Origin: Hemerocallis citrina
Lineage: Eukaryota > Streptophyta > Magnoliopsida > Asparagales > Asphodelaceae
Length of the DNA: 64,000 nucleotides
Assembly: GCA_017893485.1 (NCBI GenBank)
Contig: CM030367.1
Location: forward strand, 91,585,121 to 91,649,120
Direction: 5' to 3'
Position 1 is the first letter of the stretch. Every line of letters starts with the position of its first letter. The notes beneath the pieces are model-generated. The model was not told the origin of the DNA. It saw nothing but the letters and a program-made list of their open reading frames with translations, and did not search any database. The translations under genes and the position numbers were made by a program. Positions 21,414 to 33,669 of this stretch are shown piece after piece.

Positions 21414-22602
21414 GATTTTATTTTATTACCACTTTTATTTCTGGCAATTATAGCCATATGTAATCTTTTTGTAATTTTTTAGATTTTGAGAATATTTTGG
21501 AGATGTGTTTCAAGATGTATTTGAGCCTATTTAAAGGCCTTGAGATTAATGAGAAAGCATGCCATTATTGATAAAAAAAAAATCTGTGTTGAGTTTTGCT
21601 CTTCGTCCTTCTCCTTTGTGTGATACAATTGAGACCCAAATTAGGCTTTGTGATAAATCCTAATTTAGTTTTTAGAATTAGTGATTAATTCTAAAATTTA
21701 TCCCCAATTAAAAATCCCAAATACAATCTCCCCTAATCCCAAATAAACAAAACCCTAATCTCAAAACCCCTTCAGCCGCCTCTCCTTCTTCCCTTCCCGA
21801 TCCCCACCAAAACCAAACTCAGCCTTCATCTTCTTCTTCCCCAATCCCGCCACCACTACCCTTCTTCTTCTCCTGTCCTTCGTTTTCCCTAACCCTCCAA
21901 ACTCCCAACCCGATCTCCACAAGAACCCACTCCCCACTACTCTCGAATCCCACACCCGACTTCGCCACCCCTCCAACACCCCTCGACTACCGGCGGCCAC
22001 CCTCCCAACGCCGCCGCCGCCCAACAACAGCAGCCAGTGCGCCATCGCCGATCTCCCACGGCGTCGCTCTGGGCCCTTCGACGCTTGGTTCCCTGCTCCC
22101 CTTTCGCGGCCACCCAGTCACCCCTGTCCTTCAACAGCAGCGCGCGCCAGCCGAATCCCCTACTCCTTTCTCGTTCAGCCAGAACAGCACAGCCAGATCC
22201 AACGACCTGTTCTTCCAACAGTAGCCGCTTCGATTGTTGCAATTGTTCTTCACATTCGGTATAATCTTTCCATTATTAAGTATTTGTGTTTTACTGCCAT
22301 ATTATCTAGCATATTATCTGATTTGCCTGTCGACCACAAAATACTGAGATTGAGTGATCCACATGCTAGATTAGAGTACGAATCGGTATTGCACTTTTTA
22401 CTTGCTAAAACACGTAGGGATTTACTGATTGATTATAAAGTTCAATTATTAATTGGGACTGTTACATTTGATTCAATTCTTGAAAACCCATCAAACCTGT
22501 TAACTGTTAACAATTTCCAATTTAGATCCGCACTTTCATGTTGGTAAAATTAACCCATTAAAATTCTTGGAAATTCTTTATTTTAGGGTTGGTTTTACAT
22601 CA
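21389..22602 (+). repeat. 3' LTR of element B
   Basis: TGATGAGGACATC...GGTTTTACATCA, followed by the GTAAG duplication. It carries the last codons and stop of the Gag-chromodomain gene at its start. Confidence 0.95.
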
Positions 22603-22910
22603 GTAAGCCATTCTACGTTTCTATACGACTATTAAGAAACAACTTAGGATTGAGTAAAAGTACTAGACATTCTGGGATATTGTGGGATAGTACTAGACTT
22701 AAATGAGCATGTGATTGTAAAATGTCGTACTTACCCCTCCTCTATAAATGAGCATGTGATTGTGTAAGAGTATTAAACAAGGGTAAAATTGGAAATCTCT
22801 TAGAAAACCTAAAGTGACAAGATATCTACCTCGAAAACCTAAAGTGACTTATATTATGGAACCAAAAAAAGGCTAGAATAACTTATATTTTGGATCGGAG
22901 GGAGTATCGT

Positions 22911-22955
22911 TCTAGGTTGTTTCACTCTTATAAAGAAACAACCTAGATTATTGTA
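22911..22955. repeat. Short perfect hairpin
   Basis: CTAGGTTGTTTC and GAAACAACCTAG flank an 11-base loop just outside the Stowaway-like MITE. Possibly a miniature insertion remnant. Confidence 0.6.
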
Positions 22956-23072
22956 ATGGAAAATAAATATCCTCTTTAATTAGACCTGTTAATTAACCCA
23001 TTAATAGTTTAGTTGCAAAAATGCCCTCTTTAATTAAACATATTTGACCTATGAAAACTCTGTAGGTTATAA

Positions 23073-23760
23073 GAGCATCTGTAGTCGTTTTGTTTAAAAA
23101 ATGGGTATATGGAAAATATAGAAATAGCGAATAGGGGTAGCACTGCAGTCGTCAATACTCAAAAAATGGCTTTTTTGGATCAAACGGAACATGATATACC
23201 GTATAAACAATTTTCGTAGAAAGCGGAAGAAAAAAAATGAAAGACGGCAGATGTTCTGCCGTCTGATGGAAAAAAAATAAATTGTGATCTCCCGTCCGAC
23301 ACATTAATTTTTATTTTTTTTTTAATTTCCTCTAACGTGCAGTGTGTGATCAATAAAAAAAATAAAATTTGAAGGACGGGAGATCGGGAGATGATCTCCC
23401 GTCTGATCTCCCGTCCAACAGAAAAGGCCCAATTCTTTTTTGTTTTTTTCCTCACATGTTAGCATCTCATTTGAAATGGGTTTTTTTATAAATTCTTTTT
23501 TTCCAAACGGCAAATCATATGCCGTCCTAAACTTTCACAATTAAATTTTTTTCCCAGACGGCAAATCATATATCGTCCGACACTAAGACGGTAAATTATC
23601 TTTCGATTTCTAAAATATGCATAATGTCATTTCGGCTGCCAAATATAGATGTCTTCTGTTCATCCAATACCCAAAAAATGGGTATATAGACGACGACTAC
23701 AGAATTTTCCCCCCCAAAATATCCATTTTTTGGATATATAGCCAATGACTACCGATGCTC
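23073..23760. mobile_element. PIF/Harbinger-like MITE 1
   Basis: The ends GAGCATCTGTAGTCG and GACTACCGATGCTC are inverted repeats, flanked by TAA on both sides (23070-23072 and 23761-23763), the 3-bp duplication typical of PIF/Harbinger. The interior contains repeated GACGGCAAAT/ATCTCCCGTC hairpin words. No coding capacity. Confidence 0.85.
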
Positions 23761-23763
23761 TAA

Positions 23764-24393
23764 GAGCATCTGTAGTTGTTGGCTATTTAGCCATTTTTTT
23801 GCAAAAAAAATGGCTTGGGATCATCTGCAGTCGTTGGCTATTTAGCCATTTTTTGCATATTTTTGAACAGTAGCCAGCCATATCTGACAATCAATTTGGC
23901 TATTTGGAAAATATAGCCCACGATACATTTTCTTTCGTTTGAAGATCGGAGGGTAGATTATACACCGTCCCCCAAAAAAATTTATTAATAAAATAATCGG
24001 ACGGAAGATTATACACCTTCCCCAAATTTTTTTATTAATATAATAATCGGACGATAGATTATACACCGTCCCAAAAAACCATTTCGTTTTTTTATAAATT
24101 TAATCGGACGGTAGATATCTACTGTCCTATACTAAAAAAAAAAACAATTACAGCTGGGACATTATACTTCGTCCAAGCATCAGGTAGTCCATTTCATTTT
24201 TTAAAAATATTAAATGTTACTATCGGAGATTATAATAACCAATTTTTAAATATTTTTAATTAAAGAACAAAGGATGGGAGATAATTTATCGTTTGGCCAA
24301 TTTTTAGCTAACAATGACTACACCGAAAGCTATTTTTTTCTATTTGCTATAAGCCAAATAGCCAAAATTTGGCAATAACGACTACGGATGCTC
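23764..24393. mobile_element. PIF/Harbinger-like MITE 2, abutting MITE 1
   Basis: Starts GAGCATCTGTAGTTG and ends GACTACGGATGCTC. TAA lies on each side (23761-23763, shared with MITE 1, and 24394-24396). The interior shares the CCATTTTTTG and GGACGGTAGAT hairpin style with MITE 1 but differs in sequence. Confidence 0.85.
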
Positions 24394-24823
24394 TAAGTGG
24401 CAGTGGAGGTAAAAAAATTAATTAAGGAGCACTTGAAAGCATAAAGACATTGTTTTGGGAACGTAAGTGACATATAATTTGGAACAAAAGAGAAAAGGCT
24501 ATTACGGACATGAAGTACTTATTAGTGTTTATTTACTGATTATTTGTTAGTTTAGACATTAGACTCCAGACTATGTTGTCTTTCTTTATAGTTTCTTGGC
24601 AGTAATCATATATTTAATGCTTCATTTACTTGATTCAACTTAATTTACCTTATCATTAAGAAGGTAAAAATGCTTGATTAAGCTTACTTGAGCAATTTTT
24701 AGCTTATAATTAAATAACAGCAAAAATGTTGTGCTCTTGCTAGTATGATATCGTGATATGTCATACATACATTGTGCCTCAGTAGCTTATGCACTGTTTG
24801 AATTGCTTTCCAATTGTTATTAT

Positions 24824-24953
24824 TGTTAATATATCTATATACTCTCTAGTGTGTGTATGACACATGTTTATTCCATCTTGTATAGACTCATATATATATT
24901 GTTAGCTTTTATGCCCTAATAGATAAGATTTATATTTTCTCTTATCTCTATCA
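24824..24953 (+). repeat. 5' LTR of element C
   Basis: 130 bp, starts TGTTAATATATC and ends CTCTATCA, preceded by ATTAT and followed directly by the PBS. Confidence 0.9.
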
Positions 24954-25504
24954 TGGTATCGGAGCTATTGTTCTTGATCCTCAAATCTAATCAGAGAAAA
25001 TCCAAACCCAAATCCAAAACTCAATCCCGAGATCCAAACTTAAATCCAGTCCCGGGATTCTTCTTCTCTAATCTTGATCTCAATCTCAAGATCCAAACCC
25101 TCAAAACCCAAATTAGATCCCGAAAACCAAATTCAATCCCCAAAATCACTTAGCCTCAATTGCAATCTCCTTGCCACCCAAATCAATCCCGAAAAACAAC
25201 ACCTCAATCGCGATCTCCTCGGGACCCAAATCCAAGCTCGAAACCCAAACCCAACCTCAAATCGCGACCTTCTTCTCCAGTTGCGAGCCGCGACCTCCTT
25301 CAATCTTCTCCTTCAGTTGCGACCGCGACTTCATCTCAAATCCAATCACATCTTTTCTAATTTTAGATCGGATTAGTTATAGGTCAATCGATTGCAGCTC
25401 CTAGAGCCCTAGCTCAAATCCAATCACGTCTTTTTTAATTTGAGATCAGATTAGTTCTCAGTCCGGTTGCCATCTTAGGTCAACCAATTGCAGCTCCTAG
25501 AATC

Positions 25505-26363
25505 ATGGCCTTCTCTTTTTCTCCCTCGTATATTCACTCCATTCCCACTACACCCGAAAATTATTTGGCTCGGAAAACTATCAAACTTGGTCTCTCCACA
25601 TGCTTGTGCTTCTACAAGCTCATGACCTTGCTCATCATCTTACAGATGATCCTTCATCAATGAGCCTGCCATCGACGACACCTCCTACTCTTACTTCGGA
25701 CTCTACTGTTACTTCTTGTGTTGCATCTGCTCAAACTCTTAAGGAGTGGAAAATTCTAGATTCTCGAGTACAGGATATTATTTGTTATTCTACTGAGGTT
25801 TCTAAATGTTGTCAGATTGTTATTCTCACCTATGCAAAGGCTATTTGGACCTATCTTCAAGATACTTATGAGCACTCTAGTCATGCTGGCGAGTATGCCT
25901 TGAATCAGGAACTTTCTGTAACCACTCAATGTGATCAATCCGTATCGATTTTCTTTGCTTCTTTTCAGAATCTTTGGTAACAAATTGATGAAATTGAAGA
26001 GCCTTGTAAGGAGAAGAACTGTGTAGAATCACGTAATTGAAAATATTTTTATGAGTTTTTGACGAGAATTCGCCCAGAGTTCACCGATGTTTGCAGCCAG
26101 TTATGTCCCATGAGATAATTCTCACCTTGGAACATGCCAAATCAGTTGTGTTAGCCGAGGAGACCAATCTTCGGACTAGTCCTCTTTTTCCTACACCACA
26201 ATCTACTCTTTCTGCATTGACTGTCACACTGTTTGTTCCTCCACCATCTTTGCAGCATAGCTCTCCCTCTGCTCCATCTTCCTTTCGTCCGAGGAAGTCA
26301 AAGAAACAATGTAACTATTGTCACCTTTATAGGCACACCATAGATAGTGTCGCAAGCTCCTGA
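25505..26363 (+). pseudogene. Copia gag remnant of element C
   Basis: Starts near M-A-F-S-F-S at 25505. After a frameshift, 25600-25980 reads as copia-type Gag (W-K-I-L-D-S-R-V-Q-D, A-I-W-T-Y-L-Q-D-T-Y). 26091-26363 continues with a zinc-knuckle trace C-N-Y-C-H-L-Y-R-H-T-I that has lost its last Cys. Several stops and frame changes. Confidence 0.75.
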
Positions 26364-26539
26364 ATCAGAGATCCCTACTGCTTATCCTCCTGACCAGCTC
26401 ACTCAACTCATATCTTAACAGCTAAGTCGCCAGCTCCATCAGATTGACCTCACTGCTGCTAGTCTCTTTTTCTTGTGGTACTCCAACTCATCCGCCACAA
26501 GCCATGAGTGCCACCACTCAGCCCGTCTGGACGACCTAC

Positions 26540-27625
26540 ATGATTGCTTAACTCAAGTGCATCATATCACATGACATATGATGCTTCTGTTCTTCGCAGC
26601 TGTTCTCCTTCTTTAAATTTTAATTCTGTCTGTATTGCTTATGGGGATCTCCCTATTTCTCAACAAAGGAATTTCTTATCTACAAAAATTGTTATTCCCT
26701 CGGTCCTTCATATTTCTAATTTATCTATGAACTTAATTTCTGTTGGACAAATTGCCTATCACAGTTACACCATTACATTTGACTCTTGTTTCATACAAGA
26801 TTGCAGGATGGGAGCACTACTTGAGGTTGGTTGTAGGCATGATGGTACCTATGTCATGGATCACTTGCACATTGCAATTCCCAAAGCCTTAAGTTCTGTT
26901 GTTCCTAACATGAGTGTTTGGCATCAGTGTTTAGGTCATTCTTGTTCTTCCAGATTATCCTCTTTGTTTTAGTCTGATGTCTTAGGTAGTGTGTCTAAGC
27001 ATTTTACCAGAAACCTTAATGACTATTTGAGTTATCATCCCGGAATACAAAATTAGAATTCTTATCCTTGAGTAACAATTGTAGTTCTTCCTTGTTTGAG
27101 CTTTTGTGCATTCTGATGTTTGGAGACCTTCTCATGTATCCAAATTAGGCTATGAATATTATGTTGTTTTTATTGATGACTACTCTTGCTTTACATGGAT
27201 TTATTTCATGCATTCTCGCAGTCATTTTGTTAGCATTTACATAGACATGTTTTCTGGTGCTCATGCTTAAAATGGAACATAAACATATCATTGAAACTAC
27301 TAGGGCCTTGCTTGTTTCTGCTTCTTTTCCTCAGTTTTGGGTTGAGGCTGCTTTTACTGCTGTCTACTTAATTAATATCCAACTTTCGACTGTCATTGGC
27401 AGCGATAATCATTTCTATCAACTCAGGGGCAAACCACCAACTTATAATCACTTTTGGATTTTTGGTTGTGTTTGTTATGTTATTCAACCTAGTCAACCTA
27501 GAGAACAATTTGTTGAGTGTGTATTCTTTGGTTATGATCCTGAGCGAAAGGGCTATCATTGTTATGATACCAAAGCAAGTTATCTTCATTTGTCTTGTGA
27601 TGTTCACTTTGTAAAAGATTAATTC
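26540..27625 (+). pseudogene. Copia protease / pre-integrase / integrase remnants of element C
   Basis: 26544-26972 reads L-N-S-S-A-S-Y-H-M-T, a decayed D-S-G-A-S-x-H protease start, followed by the pre-integrase W-H-Q-C-L-G-H-S. 27110-27250 resembles the integrase start ([11 protein letters not shown]). 27257-27622 gives the integrase C-terminal half (F-W-V-E-A-A, G-C-V-C-Y-V). The integrase core is largely deleted. Confidence 0.8.
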
Positions 27626-28009
27626 TAATTTCGTAAAATTGACTTTTACATTTGATCTTCACTTTTTGGATTTTATTTATCCTTCCACTTTTCTTGATTC
27701 CTTTCCCCAATGATTATAGCACCATTTCCGATCATGCCTACACCCACACAAGAGTTGTCCTCCGCTGTGTCTTATCCTTTACTTTCTCCTTTAGCTTGTC
27801 ATCGTATTTTGCCACTTCTGCATCATTTTACTAGTCGAATGCGACCCATGACACATGACCCATTACTGCTTATACCAGCTTCTGTACTGTCTCCACCTCA
27901 TGAGCTTCATCGTCCTTTGATGTCCCTCCGCCCTCCTCTTTGGCTTACCTACCCCTTCATGGAAATTCGGAGTCCTCTGCTTTTGTTGCGGCTATTCCTT
28001 CTCAAATTG

Positions 28010-28780
28010 AACATCAAAACTTCAAAGAAGCATCACAGGTTCCTGTTTGGCAACATGCTATGGCAGATGAGTTGGATGCTTTAAGCAAAACAAGTACTTG
28101 GGAATTTGTTCTATCTGCTTCAGGATTACGATCGATTACATGCAAGTGGGTATATAAGATCAAACCCCGGCCTGATAGCACTATTGAGCGCTACAAGGTT
28201 CGTCTTGTTGCACTGGGTTTTCAACAGGAATATGAGATTGATTATCTGGAGACTTTGCTCCCGTTACTCACATGACCACGGTGAGGACTCTTACTATTGT
28301 TGTTGTAGTTCGTAACTGGCCCCTGGGACAGTTGGAAGTGAAGAATGCCTTCTTGCATGGTGCGCTTTGTGAAGAAGTTTACATGCTTCCTCCACCTGGT
28401 TTACGTCATCCCCCAAATATGTCGTCTTCGGCGTGCACTCTATTGTCTCAAACAAGCTTTGCAGGTTTAGTTTGAGCGTTTTAGTTCCACAGTTCGGTCT
28501 GCTGGTTTTCATCAGAGTTCCTATGATCTGGCTATGTTTATTCACTCATTGGACAAAATTTGCACAATTTTGTTGCTATATGTTGATGATATGTTTGTTA
28601 CTGGTGACAACCCTGCCAATATTCAGACTATGAAAACATATCTGCATAATCAGTTTGCTATGACTGATCTTGGCTTGCTTCGGTATTTTCTTGTGATTGA
28701 AGTTTTCTCTAGTGACCATGGTTATCTTTTTTTCTCAACGAAAATATACTGCAGATCTTCTGGCCCATGTCAGTATCTCT
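28010..28780 (+). pseudogene. Copia reverse transcriptase remnant of element C
   Basis: Segments in shifting frames: W-Q-H-A-M-A-D-E-L-D-A-L then C-K-W-V-Y-K-I-K (27940-28275), A-F-L-H-G-A-L (28272-28475), and the catalytic box L-Y-V-D-D-M near 28577 (28534-28782). Frameshifts separate all three, so no functional RT can be made. Confidence 0.88.
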
Positions 28781-28876
28781 AATACTCGTACTGAAGCAAC
28801 TCTTATGGAACTCAACTTGAAGTTTCAGACAATAGATGAGATTCCTTTTGCTGATCCTACTCGATACTGACATCTT

Positions 28877-29416
28877 GTGGGTAGTCTTATCTATCTCACC
28901 ATTACTCAACTGGATGTTTCTCATGCGGTCCATGTTCTGAGCCAGTTTGTGTCTGCTTCTATGTCTGTGTACTATGGCCATCTGCTTCTGGTGCTTCGCT
29001 ATCTTCGTGGCATGATCACTCAATCCCTATTCTTCTCCAAGTTCTTTACACTAGCACTGCATGCCTATACTAATGCCACTTGGGCCAATAATCTTGATGA
29101 AAGGCGATTCATCATGGGCTATTGTGTCTTGTTTGGAACTTCTTTCATTTCTTGGAAGTCCAAAAAGCAGACCACAGTCTGTCGTTCTAGTTCGGAGAAT
29201 GAACTTCGTGATCTTGCCACCATCACAGCAGATGTGGAATGATTACGACAGTTACTAGGGGATTTTAGTATTGTTTCTAAGCCCACTTCCGTATTTTGTG
29301 ATAATAGTAGTACCATCAAAATCGCCTCTAATCTGGTCAAGCATGAGTTTACCAGTTTACTAAACATATTGGTGTTGATGCTTTCTTTACTCGGGAACGT
29401 GTTCCTAAGGTCATAT
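28877..29416 (+). pseudogene. Copia RNase H remnant of element C
   Basis: M-G-S-L-I-Y-L-T, then a decayed W-A-x-N-x-D-x-R motif and S-W-K-S-K-K-Q-T-T-V. The gene is cut at 29416 by a solo LTR, and its last part resumes at 31889 until about 31950. Confidence 0.88.
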
Positions 29417-31888
29417 TGTTGGTGTATGCCCTAGAGGCCAGTTGTGTATTGACATTATTAATTTACATTGCATCATGACATTTATTTTCTATTGAGATAT
29501 TTTAGTTATTGTGAATTAAATGAACATAATAAAGTTCTTAGAATAGTAAGTTTAATGTCATGAGATATCAAGTGCATGACTTGATTGTGAGATCTTATTG
29601 ACTGAAATCAGAATACTATTCTTAAATGTCTCTAGTCAAGTATTATTGTGAATTAGGACAACGATAATATATAAAGATTAGTGTGTGCGTAGACTAATTA
29701 CCATTCTCACGGGTCATGGATATGAGATATCAAGTCTTCACATATGTACATATTAGAGTAATAATGTACTGACTGACCCACCACGAGAACGCTGCATGAA
29801 TCGTTCCGTGAGTGTCATAAGTAGTTCTCACAGTGACCATAATGTACGTAGTCCTTTGACTTGAAGTTACTATGGTTTCATACATTAGAAGCTATATATT
29901 TTATTATCGTCAAACGTTGCCTGTAATAAAGTGATTATAAAATCGACTATTGGATATACTACAAATCATGCAGAGGGATGCAAGTGACTTATATAGGATT
30001 TGTCCCTCCTACATTACAAGAGCAATATCTACGGGGCCTGACCGAGTGAGATTGCAAAATGCATGTCCGTGTGGTGTAAACTTAACCCTAAGTAGAGAAT
30101 TTCCAAGAATATTAAAAGATTAAGTTTACCAACACTTAATGCCGATTTAGTTAGAAAATTAACTAATGATTGGTTTGATGGATTTTCAAGATATGGAGTA
30201 AGTTTAACAAGTCCAATTAAAAATTCAATCCGACAATTAGTAATTATACTTAAGCATTCTTAGCAAGTAAAATAGTCAATAATTATCTGTACTCTAATTA
30301 GCAAGTAGAAGCACACACTCAATATTTGTGGATGACAGATAATTTAGATAATATTCTAGAGATGTTAAAGCAGTATCACAAATAATGGAGAAGTAGAAAG
30401 TTACCGAGATTCGATGGAAAGTTTCGAACATGAAAACATGATCTTCGAGTGGTCGACGACAGCAGGGGAGTGACAGGGCAGCAAGTTATTATTGAGTTGT
30501 TGTAGATTGGCGTGAGGGCAACGAGGTGGGTTGCAGAGGCGTTGGCGTCGTCGGTGGTGGGTGAGGGCAACAACGGCAAAGTGGAGAAGGAAGGGATTTG
30601 GGGCTAGGGTTTGATGAGACTTGGGGATTTGGAGTTTGAATTTCTGATTTGATGGAGATTTGGGGATTAGGGCTTGAAGGTGAGATCTAGAATTTCTCAC
30701 AAACCCTAAATTTCTTGGGATTTCTCACAAACCCTAATAATTTCTTATGGTATCATACATACAAGAAAAGAATGCAGAGCAATAACTCAACATAGTAATT
30801 TTTTTAAATCAATAATAACATATCTTCTCATTATTTTCAAGGCCTATATATAGGCTCAAAACAAAATCTCAATACAAATCTTCAAAATATTCTAATGCAA
30901 AAAATAAAGAGTGCATATTGCAAAGTTACTACATATGACTAAAATCTCAAAACAGATAAAAAATGCTGAAATAAAAATAACTGTGCTATTGGAGTAGTCA
31001 TCCTAGACGATGCCTGTGCTGACGAGGCACCCAAATCGTCTCAAACTGATGTCCTCATCACCGTGCTCAAATGAGTCAATATGAGAATCTAGCTCATTTG
31101 TTTTAGTAAGTCTACTCGGATATCAAGAAACCAAAGATTGAATTATACAAGGGTGACACGCTCCATGCCTTAAGATATCTGGATAAAATGACTAGACTAC
31201 ATGGTAGTATTGATCACGGATAGGTTATGTCAAATCACTGGCATTCCTGTTACTTGAGTAGCAGTGATGTATAACTAGATACCGCTCTCTATTTGTAACA
31301 CTAAAATAGGATTTTAGTATTATTGTCAACGTTATGAGAATCTACAGGGTTACACACTTAGAATGTATCGAAATTGAGATTTAAATTCATGAGATGAATT
31401 TAATTGGGTATCCTAGTAAGACTTGGATTCCTGACATGGTTGGGTAATTAATTAGATTAAATGGGCCAACTAAAATTGGAAGGGTCACACACAAATCTGA
31501 CCTAAGTCAGATTGTGAGCCCAACCGCCTCACCACTCTCTTAGGATTGATTTTCTGCATCTATATATACGATATATTTCTGTGGAAAAGACATGTGAAAA
31601 CTCTAGCCATCACAAAAATTGTGAGAGAGGGATCGTGAGGAACATCCCCTTTCCGCAGCTAGAACCGCGGTGTGAGGGAGAGCTTGATTTGATCCGTTCG
31701 TGTGGATTCAGCAGAGGCACTGCAACCTTTGCAGTGCTATGATTGACATATTTTGGAGACTAGTTCAATCATTAAAATATAAACTCCTAAACACGATTTA
31801 TGGTTTTCGCATGGATCCATGACTAGGTTTCGATATTTTGTGGTTTTTTTTCCGCTCTGTAAACTGTGATTGCCCTCAAAACCTAACA
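29417..31888 (+). mobile_element. Solo LTR of a long-LTR copia (SIRE-like), inserted in element C
   Basis: Starts TGTTGGTGTATGCCCTAGAG and ends CTCAAAACCTAACA (TGTT...AACA), interrupting the RNase H of element C. The flanks CATAT (29412-29416) and CATCC (31889-31893) agree at three of five bases, consistent with a decayed duplication. Without the inner insertion it is about 1.48 kb with no coding sequence, so it is a solo LTR. The SIRE-like label rests on the terminal words and length only. Confidence 0.75.
30072..31060 (-). mobile_element. Solo LTR related to elements A and B, reverse orientation
   Basis: On the minus strand it starts TGATGAGGACATC and ends near GTTTACACCA. It contains GAGCCTATATATAGGCCTTG and the C-rich leader seen in the LTRs of A and B. 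It has a perfect target duplication CCGTG (30067-30071 and 31061-31065). There is no internal region, so it arose by LTR-LTR recombination. Confidence 0.93.
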
Positions 31889-32015
31889 CATCCCTTCATT
31901 ATGTGCTCTGAACCTCAATGTGTTTATTTCTTCATGAAATCTCGGACGAGTGCCTAACATCAAGTGTTGCTTTCCAAACTCGCTCTTGTTAATCCACCGA
32001 GAGTTTGAGGGGTGC

Positions 32016-32146
32016 TGTTAATATTTGTATATACTCTCTAGTGTGTGTATGACACATGTTTATCCTATCTAGTACAAATTTATATATGTTTTTGGCTTCT
32101 ATGCCCTAATAAATAAAATTTACATTTTCTGTCTTTATCTCTATAA
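32016..32146 (+). repeat. 3' LTR of element C
   Basis: 131 bp, starts TGTTAATATTTG and ends CTCTATAA, where CA is expected; the ATTAT duplication follows. Confidence 0.9.
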
Positions 32147-33669
32147 ATTATCAAGAGTTGCTACAGTAATATGCTTTTTGTCCTCTCTCTGATATAATCA
32201 TAACATCAAGTGCATGATTCTGCTCCAAAATACTCTTCGAATTCAAGATTGGCGGACATTCCAAGTGAGTATGCTCTTGCATACCATCTTATAAGATTAA
32301 TAACCTAAACGGTCAACAGTTGAAGATGTTGGTTTTATTTGATTTCTTCCATTTGTTTTATACACAACTAGCTCACCAATATTGTAAACCATATTGTTAA
32401 TGTAAATATGGTTAATACATGAATTTCAAAGAGCTGAGATTCTGCCGTTTCTCCAGCATTTATTTGCAAAATTATAGGCTGAAGCACTGTCACTTGTAAT
32501 TTACAGTACCTTATCTGATTTTCTGCAGCAAAGCTTAAATCAGCTTTAATATACTACAGAGGTTTTTATATATATATATAAGAACTGGTCAATGAGTTTG
32601 TGAAGACTGTTCTGCTAGTTTTATCCCGAGGGAATATGTAAACCCTACGTTTTAATCATCCATACATTTGACATCCAAAAATATCAAGTCCTTTTCAAAT
32701 CTTTTTAATATTCCTCCAGTTATAAATTTTCATCATTCTCCACCTTGTCCAAGTGATCCATAATTTGCACTAACTAGATTCAGTCAGTTTACATAGTAGG
32801 TTCCAGCCGATATTAACATCCTTCTGATCAATGAACTCTGTTGAATGAAATGAGTGCTCATCTATAAAAAAAAGGAAAATGCGTTTACTTTTTACATTCC
32901 ATCATAGATTTTCATATTTCCTTCAATTTCCCCATTGGATATCCTTTTATAACAAAAAAACCCATGTCCTTTTTTGAAGTCCAAACCCTACCATTAGCAC
33001 TATGGCTACAACATGATCCTTCCTGATCTACAAACCAAAGAGCATATCTTTCACTTCCTCGGTTCCTATAGACAATGTTGACAAGGAGTCACATTTTCAT
33101 GTCTGTCAGATGTTTCAATAGAGATATATTGTTGTGATTGGGGCGTCAACTAACGCCCGTTATCGCAGCGAATCTAAATAGAGCAATGAGGAAGTCGAAG
33201 TAGATGAAACAAATCCAATGAGCAGGCAAATAGATCCACCAAACTAACACAAACACACCGATGACTTATCCTGGTTAGCTTTTGCTTAATCCGGGGAAAA
33301 ATATAAGGAGATCTGATATTCAACTAGAAAAGATTACAAGGAGTTATTGATTCACTCAATACAAGGATTTAAACTCACTCACCAAGAATTATCTCTTTCT
33401 CGAGCCTCTCTTTGCAATGGAGAAAATAGTCTATGAAGTACTCACATATCATATTGGAGGAGTTTACAATATTTATAGAAGAATTAGAGAGAAACTTAGG
33501 TCTAATCTTGATTCTCAGTCGTCCGATATAACCTGGAAAAGAAGTAACTGAATAGGAGCCGTACGGTCTAACTTGGAGTTGAAGATTTGGCTGAAACGAC
33601 CTAACAAATCGAGACCCAAAAACGAACACAGTGCCGCGATCGGTCGACCGTCCACCTCCCGGCCAAGAG

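Larger units (their letters stand above)
18056..22602 (+). mobile_element. Element B: complete non-autonomous gypsy-type LTR element encoding Gag-chromodomain
   Basis: LTRs of 1213 and 1214 bp (18056-19268, 21389-22602) begin TGATG and end CATCA. They are flanked by the target duplication GTAAG (18051-18055 and 22603-22607). An intact initiator-Met PBS lies 3 nt after the 5' LTR, and a purine tract GGAGAGAA lies directly before the 3' LTR. The LTRs show only scattered differences by eye (roughly 15-20), so insertion is recent. The only internal gene is the 650-codon Gag-integrase tail-chromodomain frame. Reverse transcription and integration would need enzymes supplied by another element. It is in sense orientation in the host intron. 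Confidence 0.95.
18011..22906. mobile_element. Stowaway-like MITE interrupted by element B
   Basis: The left part (18011-18055, with CTCCCTCCGTTC-type words) and the right part (22608-22906, ending GGATCGGAGGGAG then TA) have the CTCCCTCC...GGAGGGAG ends of Tc1/mariner-type Stowaway MITEs. A TA lies outside each end. Element B sits between the two pieces with its own 5-bp duplication, so the MITE was there first. About 345 bp remain when B is removed. Confidence 0.7.
24824..32146 (+). mobile_element. Element C: degenerate Ty1/copia element with 130-bp LTRs
   Basis: Short LTRs (24824-24953 and 32016-32146) share TGTTAATAT and ACTCTCTAGTGTGTGTATGA, flanked by the target duplication ATTAT (24819-24823 and 32147-32151). 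The PBS TGGTATCGGAGC is at 24954-24965. Gag, protease, integrase, RT and RNase H remnants occur in that order with many stops. The RNase H region is interrupted by the insertion at 29417-31888. Excluding insertions it is about 4.8 kb, normal for copia. Confidence 0.93.

Noticed and set aside
24953..25404. Ser/Pro/Lys-rich ORFs just after the element C PBS
   Set aside because: They cover the untranslated leader; the Gag start is better placed at about 25505.
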